Shown here in pieces: positions 27,725-38,860 of a stretch of DNA of 64,000 nucleotides (position 1 is its first letter; every line of letters starts with the position of its first letter). The notes below the pieces were generated by a model. That model was given only the letters and a program-made list of their open reading frames with translations, was not told where the DNA came from and ran no database searches. The translations under genes were made by a program, and so were the position numbers. The DNA lies in NCBI RefSeq assembly GCF_018622995.1, contig NZ_CP076022.1:1612001-1676000 (forward strand). The letters are read 5' to 3'. This stretch comes from Arthrobacter jiangjiafuii. Lineage in GTDB: Bacteria; Actinomycetota; Actinomycetes; Actinomycetales; Micrococcaceae.

Positions 27725-27826
27725 CTAGTCCGCTGCCGGGCGCGTGGTGAACGCGCCCACGTTGGGCAGTATCTGGAGGTGGGGCAGCAGTACCTGAACG
27801 ATCCGGCGGGGGAGGAGCACCAGCGT
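27725..27826 (-). pseudogene. C-terminal stump of an unknown gene cut by the recombinase
   Basis: On the minus strand an open frame of about 34 codons (RIVQVLLPHLQILPNVGAFT, ending RPAAD) runs to the TAG at 27727-27725, and it starts at the very point where the serine recombinase gene ends. It reads like the tail of a real protein. The recombinase or its carrier probably replaced the rest of that gene. Family unknown. Confidence 0.5.
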
Positions 27827-28408
27827 CTAGTTGAGAGTTGGGGTTCGTTGCACAATCCTGTAGACCGTGCTTCTGGCCACGCCGAATAGTTCAGCAATCT
27901 CAGCGGTGGTGTGTTGCCCTCCCCGATAGAGGGAGACCACATGGGCTTCCTGATTCTTGGAGAGTTTTGGTTGCTTGCCGCGGAGTCTGCCTTTGGCCTT
28001 GGCAACCTGCATGCCTTCCCTGGTGCGGGCGCGGATGAGGTCGGATTCGAATTCCGCGACCATGGCCAGGACGTTGAATAACAGCCGACCCACTGGGTCG
28101 GAGGGGTCATGGATGGATCCTCCGATACTCAGTTTCACGTTCTTCTTGGTGAGTTCTTCGATAATGTCCCGGGCATCGGGCAGGGAACGCGCTAGCCGGT
28201 CGAGCTTGGTGATCACCAGGGTATCTCCGTCCCGGACGGCGGCCAGTGCCTGGTTCAGGCCGGGCCGGTCCCGGTTCGTGCCGGTCAGCCCATGGTCGGT
28301 GTAGATCCGCTCCTCGGGTACGCCCAAGGTGTTGAGCTGATTGCGCTGGGCAGTGAGATCCTGCTGATTCGTGGAGACGCGGGCGTAGCCGACCATATAG
28401 GCGCTCAT
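27827..28408 (-). CDS. Small serine recombinase (resolvase/invertase family)
   Basis: 193 aa from the ATG at 28408. The N-terminal catalytic domain has the nucleophile Ser12 in GYARVSTNQQD, plus TKLDRLARS and the long E-helix AEFESDLIRARTREG; the C-terminal HTH is HTTAEIAELFGVARSTVYRIV. This is the resolvase/invertase class (Tn3-like), not a large integrase. A -10-like TACAGT (28421-28416) ends 7 nt before the ATG, pointing to a leaderless mRNA. No transposase is adjacent. Confidence 0.92.
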   Translation of the reverse strand: MSAYMVGYARVSTNQQDLTAQRNQLNTLGVPEERIYTDHGLTGTNRDRPGLNQALAAVRDGDTLVITKLDRLARSLPDARDIIEELTKKNVKLSIGGSIHDPSDPVGRLLFNVLAMVAEFESDLIRARTREGMQVAKAKGRLRGKQPKLSKNQEAHVVSLYRGGQHTTAEIAELFGVARSTVYRIVQRTPTLN

Positions 28409-28421
28409 GGCCTTCACTGTA

Positions 28422-28865
28422 GCGTTTGGGTCACCGTCACCGGGCGGTTTTGTGCACCGGGTATACGCGAATTCCGGGAATTTGAAGCGCTGCCAAAACT
28501 GTTAGTTTCCGAAGTCGACTGCACGGAATGTCCAAAGTCGTCTGCATAGCCCGCCCGTGGGGGATGGGCGGTGGTCCGCCTACGCCCGAGCTGTTCCTAG
28601 GTAGTGCCGGCGTGGGCTAGGTACCTTCAAAGTGCTAATTCTGGCCGACGATGCGAGGGCCAAGCTTCGGAAAAGTAGGCGTACGGCTCCCGTCCCATAG
28701 GACGACCGGCTTACGGACGTGCTACGGGACAGCTTTTTCTTCAATCAAGCATTATTGGTTGTGTTCCATTGGCGCGAACGCATCGTTCGAGTCCAAGGTG
28801 TCTCATTGGCACATATTTCGAGGCGAGTGTGCCCTTAAATGCAGGGGTCAACTCCAAACAGTGTT
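28422..28865. other. Gene-free region upstream of recombinase
   Basis: No convincing gene. It contains the direct repeat AGTCGACTGCA / AGTCGTCTGCA (28513-28523 and 28536-28546, 23 bp apart), which could be part of a recombination site for the neighbouring recombinase, and one copy of the 15-bp GACCGGCTTACGGAC motif (28704-28718). Confidence 0.5.
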
Positions 28866-28877
28866 TAAGATCAACTT

Positions 28878-29777
28878 ATGACTGAATCCGTTGACAATCG
28901 ATGGCTTCCTCTCGGCGTGGACACTGAGGAGCAGGTTGCTGAGTACGATGCGCTGCATGACGGCTTACCCGCTTGGATGACAACACCGTTCTGGTTATGG
29001 GTCCAGGAGAGCGTAACGGTATACGGCTCCTACCGAGATGGTAGCGGTCGGTTCCAGGTACTAGATGAACAACTTGTCGAAGAGATGTGTCAGACATTGG
29101 GGATCGTGACCCCAAACCTCCGCCGGCCCTCCATGAGCTCCGATGCTGGCGCCACCCAGTTGTTCTTAGCCATGCAAGTCTTGCGTAAGCATTCTGCGCC
29201 CCTGCAGATAGCTGACTATCTCCTGGCGTTCAACGGGCACGCAGACGCGAGTCAGCTGGATGCTCTGTTGCAACGGAGCAGGTCTCTTTACGAAGTAGGC
29301 ACCCGCGGGGAGCGCTCGGGACTCGTTCGGCGCGTTCCCCTTGGAGTGAAGGACAATGCTGACGCCTTATTCATACGAGCAGGCCAAGCCGGAGTCCGGC
29401 TAGCAAAGGCGTGGGAAGCGCTGTATGGAGTAAGCCCCGATGCAAGCAAGGCCTACGCCCTTGCGATCAAGTCCGTGGAAGATGCTGCTATTCCTCTTGT
29501 ATCTCCTTCAAATTCAAGGGCAACTCTTGGCACGTTGATTGGCCAAATGCGTGACCAAAGGACCTGGTCGCTACCAATGGCTCGAGAGAATGACGAAACG
29601 AAGTCGGGTGACGTCATCCTCGGCATGATGCGACTTCTATGGAATGGGCAGCATGACCGACACGGTGGTCAACCCTCCGCACCTGGTGATGTTTCATTTG
29701 ATGAGGCGCAGGTGGCCGTATCCTTAGCCGTCAATCTCGTACAACTATTCAATGCCGGCCTGGTCCAGCGCATCTAG
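28878..29777 (+). CDS. Hypothetical protein with Abi-C-like C-terminus
   Basis: 299 aa. The last 120 residues (AYALAIKSVEDAAIPLVSPS, later LLWNGQHDRHGG and a helix AVSLAVNLVQLFNAG) resemble the abortive-infection C-terminal (Abi_C) helical domain; this is recognition by pattern, not a search. The N-terminal 180 residues are unrecognised. The ATG follows TAAGAT (28866-28871) by exactly 6 nt, so it should be leaderless. It neighbours a recombinase and a zincin-like gene, the setting of a defence island. Confidence 0.6.
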   Translation: MTESVDNRWLPLGVDTEEQVAEYDALHDGLPAWMTTPFWLWVQESVTVYGSYRDGSGRFQVLDEQLVEEMCQTLGIVTPNLRRPSMSSDAGATQLFLAMQVLRKHSAPLQIADYLLAFNGHADASQLDALLQRSRSLYEVGTRGERSGLVRRVPLGVKDNADALFIRAGQAGVRLAKAWEALYGVSPDASKAYALAIKSVEDAAIPLVSPSNSRATLGTLIGQMRDQRTWSLPMARENDETKSGDVILGMMRLLWNGQHDRHGGQPSAPGDVSFDEAQVAVSLAVNLVQLFNAGLVQRI

Positions 29778-29980
29778 CCAACTACCCTAACCGCTTTGGC
29801 CTTGCCCGCAATCGCAGCGGTATCCTCACCAGAATGGCCGTGGCGACGAGCAGCTTCTGCTAAGTGGTGCTGGCAGTGCAGACGATGGTCCGAGTGTGTC
29901 CGTTATGGCGCTACGCCCCGGAGCATGCTCGAGTCGAAACGAGAGGCCTAGGACTCCTCCGCCGAGAATACAATTGATCC

Positions 29981-30895
29981 ATGATTATCCAGGCTGACGG
30001 ACTGACTCTGACCCCCCAGCAGCGCAAAGACATTGAAGCGGGATTAATCGCTATGGGAGATCCAGAAGGCACGATAGTTGCGACTACCGACTTCGACCAA
30101 GCTGTTCGCACTCGCACTGGGCTGAAGAAATACTCATCAGACCGAGGAAGTGGAGCAGTCGCTGCGAAGACCGTTGGCGATCACGTGATCATCAACGCAT
30201 CCGTGTTAGACGCACAGGGTCATGGCGGGCTTGAGCGCTTAGTAGCGCATGAATCTGGGCACGTGGTGATGAATAGCAGGGAAGAGAACGGCAGGAACTA
30301 CCACTACCTTGCAAGCACGCAATGGCAGTGGGAAGTCATTGGGCTCGCTGTGAAGGGGATGGAGGAATACCGCATCGAGCGGAAGCTGACGGAGCTCGGG
30401 TTTGCCCCCGCTTCTGCGGCTGGCCTTGATTATTGGGACGACGTTCTTTACGACACGAATGCCACGTTGGCGGAGTCAGTCTTGAAGGATCAGTCCGTCG
30501 ACGCTTTGACCGCCCAAATCATAGGAGGTGCGGACCTCCTGGTGACGACCTTGGCGTACTCGATTGGTGCGCTACGAAATAGTCCGAATCCATTCAACGC
30601 CGAAGAGCTTCCAAAGTACGGCCGCCAGAACTGGGATGACTTTGTTGCACCGACATGGGCTCAGCGCATCAAATTGTACGAGAGCCTTCCTGTCTGCACC
30701 GAGCCCGTTGCACCTTCCGCATGGGAAACCAAGATTAAGGAGGCGTGGTCGTTAGAGCAGGCACTTCTCGAGAGCTTCGGTTGGACATTGAGCGGGAACG
30801 GACAAGATCAACCAGAGTCATTTATGCGCACAGGCAGCGATGATCTTTTTCGGCATCGAATCGCCCGCCTTCAGCTTCAGGACGCCGAGGTGTAA
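29981..30895 (+). CDS. HExxH zinc-metallopeptidase-like hypothetical protein
   Basis: 304 aa. H90-E91-S-G-H94 in LVAHESGHVVM is a zincin motif, and E128/E129 or E133 in GMEEYRIERKL could be the third ligand. No signal peptide, so cytoplasmic. Overall fold and target are unknown. It does not have the HTH of ImmA/IrrE proteins. TACAAT (29969-29974) ends 6 nt before the ATG (leaderless). It lies 203 nt after the Abi-like gene with its own promoter. Confidence 0.65.
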   Translation: MIIQADGLTLTPQQRKDIEAGLIAMGDPEGTIVATTDFDQAVRTRTGLKKYSSDRGSGAVAAKTVGDHVIINASVLDAQGHGGLERLVAHESGHVVMNSREENGRNYHYLASTQWQWEVIGLAVKGMEEYRIERKLTELGFAPASAAGLDYWDDVLYDTNATLAESVLKDQSVDALTAQIIGGADLLVTTLAYSIGALRNSPNPFNAEELPKYGRQNWDDFVAPTWAQRIKLYESLPVCTEPVAPSAWETKIKEAWSLEQALLESFGWTLSGNGQDQPESFMRTGSDDLFRHRIARLQLQDAEV

Positions 30896-31148
30896 CAGCA
30901 AGTTCAATCAATGATGCCTCAGCCGTCCGACTGCACCAGTGTGGTCCGTTGTTGTGAACTGATCACACCTCGTTGCGGACGATCCGTGAAATGAGGTTTG
31001 GGCGGGGATCGTGTCGCGTATAAGAAGTCGAATTCCCGAGTTGTATACCCAAAGGGGTAGCGGTGAGGGATCCCTTAGCGGGCCGTGCACATAGGAGGTT
31101 ACGGATTTCGATCCGGTTCAAAGTCACAACGTCTAGTTAGGATTAGGG

Positions 31149-31811
31149 GTGACCAGCCTAGCCACCTTGTGGCCACCCTTTGGATTGATCCTCTCCACTC
31201 CACGTTTGGTTCTGCGACCGCTTCAAGACGCGGACTTGCCCGCTGCCGTGGAAGCCGCGGAGACCGGCATACATCCCCCAGGGCAGATGCCTTTTTCCCA
31301 TCCGTGGACCGAGGCACGCCCTGAAGATCTTCCCGCAAACACTGCACGACGAATTTGGCGTGCACGCGCAGAATCGACACCTGAGAAGTGGGCACTCCAC
31401 TTCGGAGTCTGGAGAGGCAACGACTTTGTCGGGTGTCAGGACTTGAGTGCCGAAGGGTTTGGCACTCTCAAGACCGTGTCAACGGGCTCCTGGCTCCGCC
31501 AAGATGCTCAGGGCCAAGGCCTGGGCAAGGAAATGCGAACGGCAGTCATCCTCTACGCGTTCGATTGGTTGAAGGCGGACACCGCTGTTTCCGAGGCAGC
31601 AGTCTGGAACTCGTCTTCTCTGGGTGTGTCAAAATCTTTGGGTTACCAGCCCAACGGGATTTTCAGGGAATCGTGGAAACCTTCGGAATTAACAGAGGTT
31701 CAGTACCTGCGCCTAAGTTCGGAAAGGTTTATACGGCCCGTCTGGAACCTAGACGTGAGAGGACACGTACGTTCCGCAGACTATCTCGGGATTCCTCTTA
31801 ACGACGGCTAG
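31149..31811 (+). CDS. GNAT N-acetyltransferase (RimJ/RimL-like)
   Basis: 220 aa. The start of the fold STPRLVLRPLQDADLPAAVE, the acetyl-CoA loop RQDAQGQGLGKEMR, and the SLGVSKSLGYQPNGIFRE end are typical of the RimL branch, which acetylates N-termini or small amines. GTG start; TAGGAT (31138-31143) ends 5 nt upstream. The 253 bases before it hold no gene. Confidence 0.85.
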   Translation: MTSLATLWPPFGLILSTPRLVLRPLQDADLPAAVEAAETGIHPPGQMPFSHPWTEARPEDLPANTARRIWRARAESTPEKWALHFGVWRGNDFVGCQDLSAEGFGTLKTVSTGSWLRQDAQGQGLGKEMRTAVILYAFDWLKADTAVSEAAVWNSSSLGVSKSLGYQPNGIFRESWKPSELTEVQYLRLSSERFIRPVWNLDVRGHVRSADYLGIPLNDG

Positions 31812-32008
31812 GTTCGGCTGCTGGGATCTTTGAGAAACCAGCCACACTCACAAGGCGACCCAAGTGCCCGTAAGCCGCGTTTTCTGAGACGCCCGTCCAA
31901 CGGGCCGCCAAGCCCACTCCAACCGCGGATTACAGGGGGGAATCCCCCAAAGAGCGCGGGGGATTATTGGGGGGGTTGGCTCCGAGAAGCAGTTCTCCTG
32001 CACAGAGA

Positions 32009-32045
32009 AGGGGCCCAGCCCGGACAACTGCCGGAACGGGCCCCT
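32009..32045 (-). terminator. Hairpin terminator downstream of the 107-aa gene
   Basis: AGGGGCCC / GGGCCCCT arms (32009-32016 and 32038-32045) with a second internal pairing. It starts 17 nt after the stop of the minus-strand gene at 32062 and could also end the GNAT transcript. Confidence 0.65.
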
Positions 32046-32061
32046 GGAGAATCTGGTATCG

Positions 32062-32385
32062 CTACCGCTGGCGGAAGAGCTTGCTGTGCTTGCGGATCAG
32101 AGCAATATGATTCGGGTGCAGCTCAGGGCTGCGCGGGCCGAGCAGGTTCACCACCGGCTCGTACCATCTCATGACGCAGACCGCGTTGAGCCGTCCGAAG
32201 GAGATGATGTCATCCTTGGAGAGGTCCTCGCCGTTAATGAGGCGAACAACGGCGTCTTCGGCTTGCGCAGTTTTGATTGCCAGGGTCAGGTCGGCGCCGG
32301 CGAGCTGGGTGTCCTCCCATGGGCGCAGAGGCTCGCCTGGGCGATGGTTGGAGGATACTTGAATGCCTTCAGGAAGATTATCCAT
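32062..32385 (-). CDS. Hypothetical protein
   Basis: 107 aa from the ATG at 32385. The frame is open further upstream to 32655, but that part overlaps the coding frame of the neighbouring broken gene. A polar, Leu-rich protein (TLAIKTAQAEDAVVRLINGE) without TM helix or known motif. It starts 8 nt after the stop of the gene upstream and ends at a hairpin, so it is probably the second gene of a small operon. Confidence 0.55.
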   Translation of the reverse strand: MDNLPEGIQVSSNHRPGEPLRPWEDTQLAGADLTLAIKTAQAEDAVVRLINGEDLSKDDIISFGRLNAVCVMRWYEPVVNLLGPRSPELHPNHIALIRKHSKLFRQR

Positions 32386-32393
32386 GCCTAATC

Positions 32394-32845
32394 CTAGCAA
32401 TCGTCCCAACCTTCCTGGGTGTAGCCGTTGACGGTGACGGTCACGTACACGCGGGTCCCATTGGGGCCAGCGTGCCCGGTCGAAGTACCGCTGGAACCGA
32501 TGCCATAAATTCCCGTAGTCAGGACTCCCGCATAGTGGGCAGCAGTGGTGCTGGCAAGGGGTCTGAGAAGGAGCCGCCGCCCCCGTCGAATCCGCCGCCT
32601 GTTTCATACCGGTAGTCAGCGTAGACCGCATATGTGGTCTCAGGGGCTCCGGCATTGTAATTCACATTCCATTGGTAATGCTTATCTTCATGGCAGGTGA
32701 CGTTTACCGACAAAACGTCGTCCGAAAGCGGCGCGACGGCTTCAGTCTCTGTGCCGGCCTGCGGTGTGGCTTGGGTCGGTGCTGCGGACGCACCCACTAC
32801 CGCGACGCTTCTGGTCCGGTCCTCAATTCGAAAATCTCCATACAT
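32394..32845 (-). pseudogene. Frameshifted hypothetical secreted-type protein
   Basis: The frame from 32845 reads a Ser/Thr/Tyr-rich protein (SVNVTCHEDKHYQWNVNYNA, then YRYETGGGFDGGGGS) and stops at 32519. A different frame continues the same kind of sequence from about 32560 to 32394 (AHYAGVLTTGIYGIGSSGTS, TRVYVTVTVNGYTQEGWDDC). The shift falls in a G/C-rich run. Either a pseudogene, a programmed slip, or a sequencing error. No clear signal peptide at the apparent start. Confidence 0.55.
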
Positions 32846-32985
32846 GTGGATCGCAGCGACAAACGGTGGCTTTTCTCATTGCTGGCAGATCGCACGATGA
32901 GGGACGGCCTCGTAGCCAATAACAGAACTATTGCTCGTTTGCATGGCCAGAAATCGACTGCGCCGTGTCGAGATAAACTCGCTTT

Positions 32986-33459
32986 ATGATTGCTAACGGA
33001 GTCGCACAGACGGAGCCCCTTCGTGCCCGAAAACCTCCCCACCATAGGATTCTGGCCCTCGCAGCCCTCGCCCTGGCTGTTCTTGGATTAAGCGCTTGCG
33101 CGCAGGAAGACCCATCGGTCGCAGAAGTCACTCAGCGATTCGATAATATGGTGCAAGTTGTTGGGGATTCGCAGGGGACGACAACAATCGAGGCTGAGTC
33201 CCCTGGCAGGCTGTGGGCAATGGTTCGACGCGATGATGTCGGCACTGTTTCGCCCAGCGACTGCTCCTTTGATCAGGCTGTGATGGATTCCCCATCGGAG
33301 GAATTGAACCTTCCGGAGCCTGAACATTTGGGCGCGCCGGGAACGCCACAAACCATGTTCGCCTTTGGGTCGTCGTCGGTGGAGGGTGAGGGCACATATG
33401 CAGTGCGCTGCTCAGCTGATGCAGATGCGCTGCTTTTCCTCTTCGAACCAGAGGGATAG
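32986..33459 (+). CDS. Hypothetical lipoprotein
   Basis: 157 aa. Positively charged N-terminus, hydrophobic stretch (ILALAALALAVLG) and lipobox LSAC with Cys38, so a membrane-anchored lipoprotein. The mature part is acidic with two more cysteines that could pair. TAAACT (32974-32979) ends 6 nt before the ATG. Function unknown. Confidence 0.7.
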   Translation: MIANGVAQTEPLRARKPPHHRILALAALALAVLGLSACAQEDPSVAEVTQRFDNMVQVVGDSQGTTTIEAESPGRLWAMVRRDDVGTVSPSDCSFDQAVMDSPSEELNLPEPEHLGAPGTPQTMFAFGSSSVEGEGTYAVRCSADADALLFLFEPEG

Positions 33460-33553
33460 TCGCCCTGGCGAGGTGATGCCGGTGAGTGCACGCCGATTCC
33501 CATTTGCGGATCGCTTGTGACACGTACGAGAATGCCGCGGTTAGGCTGTGCGT

Positions 33554-33763
33554 ATGACTGCATGGAGCCGCTATCTGTTTGGAGTCTCGATCGTTTTCGG
33601 GGTGGGTGCGATGCTACTTGCTGAACAGCTGCCGGATTGGTGGCGGCCGGCGTCGGTCCTCTTCATGGTCCTGGCCGCATCTGCGTTCGTCATCTGCTCC
33701 GTTCTTGAGTACCGACGCGGCCGCGCCGCAGCCGGCAGTTTGGATCATCAGCTCCACTCTTAG
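33554..33763 (+). CDS. Small two-TM membrane protein (copy A)
   Basis: 69 aa: MTAWSRYLFGVSIVFGVGAM, a short loop QLPDWWRP, TM2 and a basic tail EYRRGRAAAGSL. A close paralogue lies at 50572. The same upstream sequence, GCGGTTAGGCTGTG, precedes both, with TAGGCT (33542-33547) ending 6 nt before the ATG. An in-frame GTG at 33548 would be upstream of the expected transcript start. Function unknown. Confidence 0.7.
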   Translation: MTAWSRYLFGVSIVFGVGAMLLAEQLPDWWRPASVLFMVLAASAFVICSVLEYRRGRAAAGSLDHQLHS

Positions 33764-33896
33764 GGGCGCCACATGTACGACCGGGCGCCGACGCGATCGA
33801 TGACGGATCCCAGAACGGACGCCAGAGCGTCCGAGGAACCACCGCTGGACAGGGTTGCCCGTGGTTTTGGGAACTGGTCGAAGTTAGGCTTCGGAT

Positions 33897-34430
33897 GTGC
33901 CGTTGCTGAAAGGGGAGCACTTGTCTGAGTGGGTTCGCATACAGGCCAGATCCAAACGCAACTATGTGTGGCTCGACGTCTACGGACAAGGTAAGCCGAA
34001 GATCACCGGGGCGCCCTGGTACATGCCCGACGGGGTCACGAGTGTCTACCCGTTCATCGAGGACTGGCGTCCTGAAGAACTTCCATTCCCGGTATGGCTT
34101 GCTCCCTACAACGGAGGCAAGACATACGGTGACATGCTGTGGACCGGTGGGATCACGTTGAAGATAGCCTCCACTCGTTTCATCGAGGCGCTTTGCGCCG
34201 CTGAGGTCACCGGTTACCGAACCTTCGACGTCGAGGTTCGAGACCACGCCGGCTCGCCTGTCGAGGGATACATCGGCTTCGCGACCGATCCGTCCCCAGG
34301 CTCTGACATTCAGAACCTCTACGACCAGACGGGTCAGAACTACGCTTTCATCGCCACACGGCGTGTCGTCGAGGCATTGCACGATCACGGAGCTGACCAG
34401 TTGGACATCAGCCCCTACACCCCCGACTGA
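33897..34430 (+). CDS. Hypothetical cytoplasmic protein
   Basis: 177 aa, GTG start 6 nt after TAGGCT (33885-33890). No TM helices or signal peptide. Aromatic-rich (WLDVYGQGKPKITGAPWYMP, then FIEALCAAEVTGYRTFDVEV), reminiscent of immunity-type or DUF proteins found singly in actinobacterial accessory regions, but not assigned. Confidence 0.65.
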   Translation: MPLLKGEHLSEWVRIQARSKRNYVWLDVYGQGKPKITGAPWYMPDGVTSVYPFIEDWRPEELPFPVWLAPYNGGKTYGDMLWTGGITLKIASTRFIEALCAAEVTGYRTFDVEVRDHAGSPVEGYIGFATDPSPGSDIQNLYDQTGQNYAFIATRRVVEALHDHGADQLDISPYTPD

Positions 34431-34643
34431 CGGCATTTGGCTCGTAAACCGACCGGCTAACGGACATGGAGTGCCAAGCTGGGCGTCAACCCAGACAGCC
34501 AGGGACCGCGGTTGAACGTCGGCTCGGGGCCATTAGGTTTGTACTGTGACATTCGGAGATGAAGCTAGCCAACCTCGTTATTGGCGAGCGTTGTGAGTCC
34601 GCGATGGACGCCAAGGTGATTGAGTGAACAACAGGAGAATTGA

Positions 34644-35093
34644 ATGAGCATTCCAGCCGAGAGTATGGCGTCAGCGGATCGGCCAAAGAAACGACAACGA
34701 TCATTTTTGAGTAATTTGGTTTTCTGGGGAACAGTGTCCATATTCGGGGTAATCATCTTATTGATGTCGGTCGTTCCGTTGACCCTCGGTGCGTACGACG
34801 ACAACCACCGGGATAGAATCGAATGCAATGTAACCGATGCCAAAGGGGACGACAATAATCCCATGGGTCGTCGTTCCTGGTCCACGCCAGACGTAACGAT
34901 CAGCACGTCTGACTGCGGGACTTTATTGTATGTGCCTGGATCTGGCGAGGCGGCCAATGATGCCATAGCGGCAGAGCTGGCAGAGGGAGGGCGGTTCTCG
35001 TTTGAGATGGGGCAGGCGACCCGGGCATTGCAGGGAGTATTCGATGCCATCGGTATGACTCCGGAAGTTTTGTCATACCAGAAGATCGACTGA
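34644..35093 (+). CDS. Hypothetical single-TM membrane protein
   Basis: 149 aa. A basic N-terminus (DRPKKRQRS), one TM helix (NLVFWGTVSIFGVIILLMSV) and an external domain with two Cys (IECNVTDAK, TSDCGTLLYVPGSG). AGGAGA about 6 nt upstream of the ATG. AT-rich relative to the core genome. Unknown function. Confidence 0.6.
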   Translation: MSIPAESMASADRPKKRQRSFLSNLVFWGTVSIFGVIILLMSVVPLTLGAYDDNHRDRIECNVTDAKGDDNNPMGRRSWSTPDVTISTSDCGTLLYVPGSGEAANDAIAAELAEGGRFSFEMGQATRALQGVFDAIGMTPEVLSYQKID

Positions 35094-35259
35094 ATCAGCT
35101 GAATCGGACACCTCAGTCAGGCGCCGGCGTCGTAGTTCCACGTCGCAGTCTGAATGTTGTTCCCAGAGTCTTGGATCAGGTTCTCCCGGCTCGACGTTGC
35201 AGCGGTGAGGGATCGCGCTACGTGTGTTGATGAGGCCTACCTGAAGCTAATAACCCCGG

Positions 35260-35514
35260 TCAGCTACAGTCCGAGTCGGAGTAGACCTCGATAAGGCGGG
35301 TCGGAGCATCCGGATAGCCGGCAGCGTCCAGCTCAGACCGCACGTCCGCCCTGACTGCTTCGACATAGGCGTAGCTTTCTAACCGGTGGGTAGGAATTTC
35401 TTTGTTACTTGACTGGGACTCCAGGATGGTGGCTTTCCATTCCTCGAGCTCAGACGGGGATACCTCGGAATTGGTGAGGGCTTGGCTGGCAACGGAGGAC
35501 GCCCCATCCGGCAC
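35260..35514 (-). CDS. Hypothetical protein, possibly a fragment
   Basis: 84 aa, acidic, with plausible helix content (SELEEWKATILESQSSNKE) and an ending LIEVYSDSDCS. No signal or TM. It may be the C-terminal remainder of a longer protein, since the region just upstream is full of gene debris. Confidence 0.35.
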   Translation of the reverse strand: MPDGASSVASQALTNSEVSPSELEEWKATILESQSSNKEIPTHRLESYAYVEAVRADVRSELDAAGYPDAPTRLIEVYSDSDCS

Positions 35515-35749
35515 GTCGTCTGCGCGGCCGGCTCTTTGCCCCGGGGCGCCGTCGCAGAGCTCCGGACACCCGGGCCGATCTGTCTACGACGCTTTTTGCT
35601 GCTGTCCTTCGGATCATACGTGCCCGCTCCAGCCCGGCTAGCCCCTCCTCCGTCGGGGCCTGCGTACCGGAAATCTACCTACGGCGCTCCTTCGTCGCTT
35701 ATTCCCTTCGGAAATGTTCCGACCCTTGCCCTGCGGGTAGACAGGCTTC

Positions 35750-35934
35750 CGTCCGACTGCACCGTGGCCCACAGCTTCTCCTTCGCGAGCTCCCCGAGCG
35801 TGCGGCCCTGCCAGGAGCCGTAGTCGCACTCGGTCAGGTCCTCATCGACCGGGGTGTGCGGGCTTCCGGCCGGCCAGCAGCCCGGAGGCGTTCGCTGTGG
35901 TGCGGCCGTGCCGCACGAGGATTACTGTTGCCAT
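35750..35934 (-). pseudogene. Histidine phosphatase family pseudogene
   Basis: On the minus strand, MATVILVRHGRTTANASGLL (the RHG phosphohistidine motif) starts at 35934 with a GGAGG SD. It breaks after the AGRKP segment. The later family segment DLTECDYGSWQGRTLGELAK appears in another frame shortly after, and homology ends near 35750. Most of the middle and all of the C-terminus are deleted. Confidence 0.75.
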
Positions 35935-36036
35935 TCCTCCAGCCTAGCCGCGGGGTCCGACGGCGCGGCGGACGGGGCCTGGGAGCAACGCGGCATAGCT
36001 CTGCTCCTTCTTGGTTGCTGTCGCCGTTCTAGGTAA

Positions 36037-38095
<2,059 letters not shown>

Positions 38096-38213
38096 TACAG
38101 CGTTAGTTCCCCGAGCCAGAGCGACAGGCGCAGGGCTACAACCGTCTCTCCATCGCCTCCCACCACCCCGTGCCCGGGGCGAAGCGCCCCCTCACCCACC
38201 AACAGGAGCAGCC

Positions 38214-38860
38214 ATGACCCACGACGCTCTGAACTCCCGGGGACACCGCACCGTCCCCGGCCCTCCCCCCGATCTCGGAGAGCGCCTCCCATCATCACAA
38301 AGGACACCGGTGAGGCTGTACAGGCCCCTCAACTGCCCGCCGATGACCGCACCGGCGACGGAAACGACTGGATGGAAACCCTCACGGGCACCCCGTGGTC
38401 TGCCCTCGCCAACTGGGGTAGCGAAGGCTGGGAGGCCGGAGCATTGCCCCACATCATCGTCACCGCCGCCAAGCAGACCGATGCGGAGGGTCCGCTCTTC
38501 GGCTATGGCCTTTACAACGAAGGCGCCACCGAAACCCACTGGTTCCGCTCACAGGCCGTTTGCCACGAAGCCATCACCGAGGCAGTGTTCGACTTCTGGA
38601 AGTCCGGTCAGTCACGCGGACCGGAGGACCTGCCCGAGGCCGCCGCCGAACTGCCCAGCCGCTACCGGAAGCCCTACTTCGGTTGGATTCCAGGACGGGA
38701 ACCGTCGAGTAGCCCACCTGCTGGGCCGCGCCCAAGGAAGCACGCCCGGCCCTCGCTGAGCGGCGGAGTCCCCGGAATGAAGAAGAGCCGCATCCAACCG
38801 GATGCGGCTCTTCTTCATTCACGAATATCCGGGAACAGTCCTTCGGGCGGTTCGGTGTGA
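38214..38860 (+). pseudogene. Frameshifted hypothetical protein, plasmid/ICE-type
   Basis: A good SD (AGGAG) and ATG at 38214 open a frame (MTHDALNSRGHRTVPG), but the sequence that looks like real protein (METLTGTPWSALANWGSEGW to YRKPYFGW) is in another frame from about 38290 to 38700. That frame then runs through a terminator hairpin to 38860. A frameshift near 38285 and a lost natural stop explain this. It faces a DUF4913 gene, a family common on actinobacterial plasmids. Confidence 0.45.
38775..38820. terminator. Bidirectional terminator hairpin
   Basis: A perfect 21-bp inverted repeat (38775-38795 and 38800-38820) with loop AACC. It contains the stop codon of the DUF4913 gene on the minus strand. 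A/T-rich stem bases at both ends fit a bidirectional terminator between convergent genes. Confidence 0.85.

Noticed and set aside
29981-30895. ImmA/IrrE phage-repressor protease
   Set aside because: HExxH is present but there is no HTH or the usual ImmA spacing; kept as unassigned zincin.
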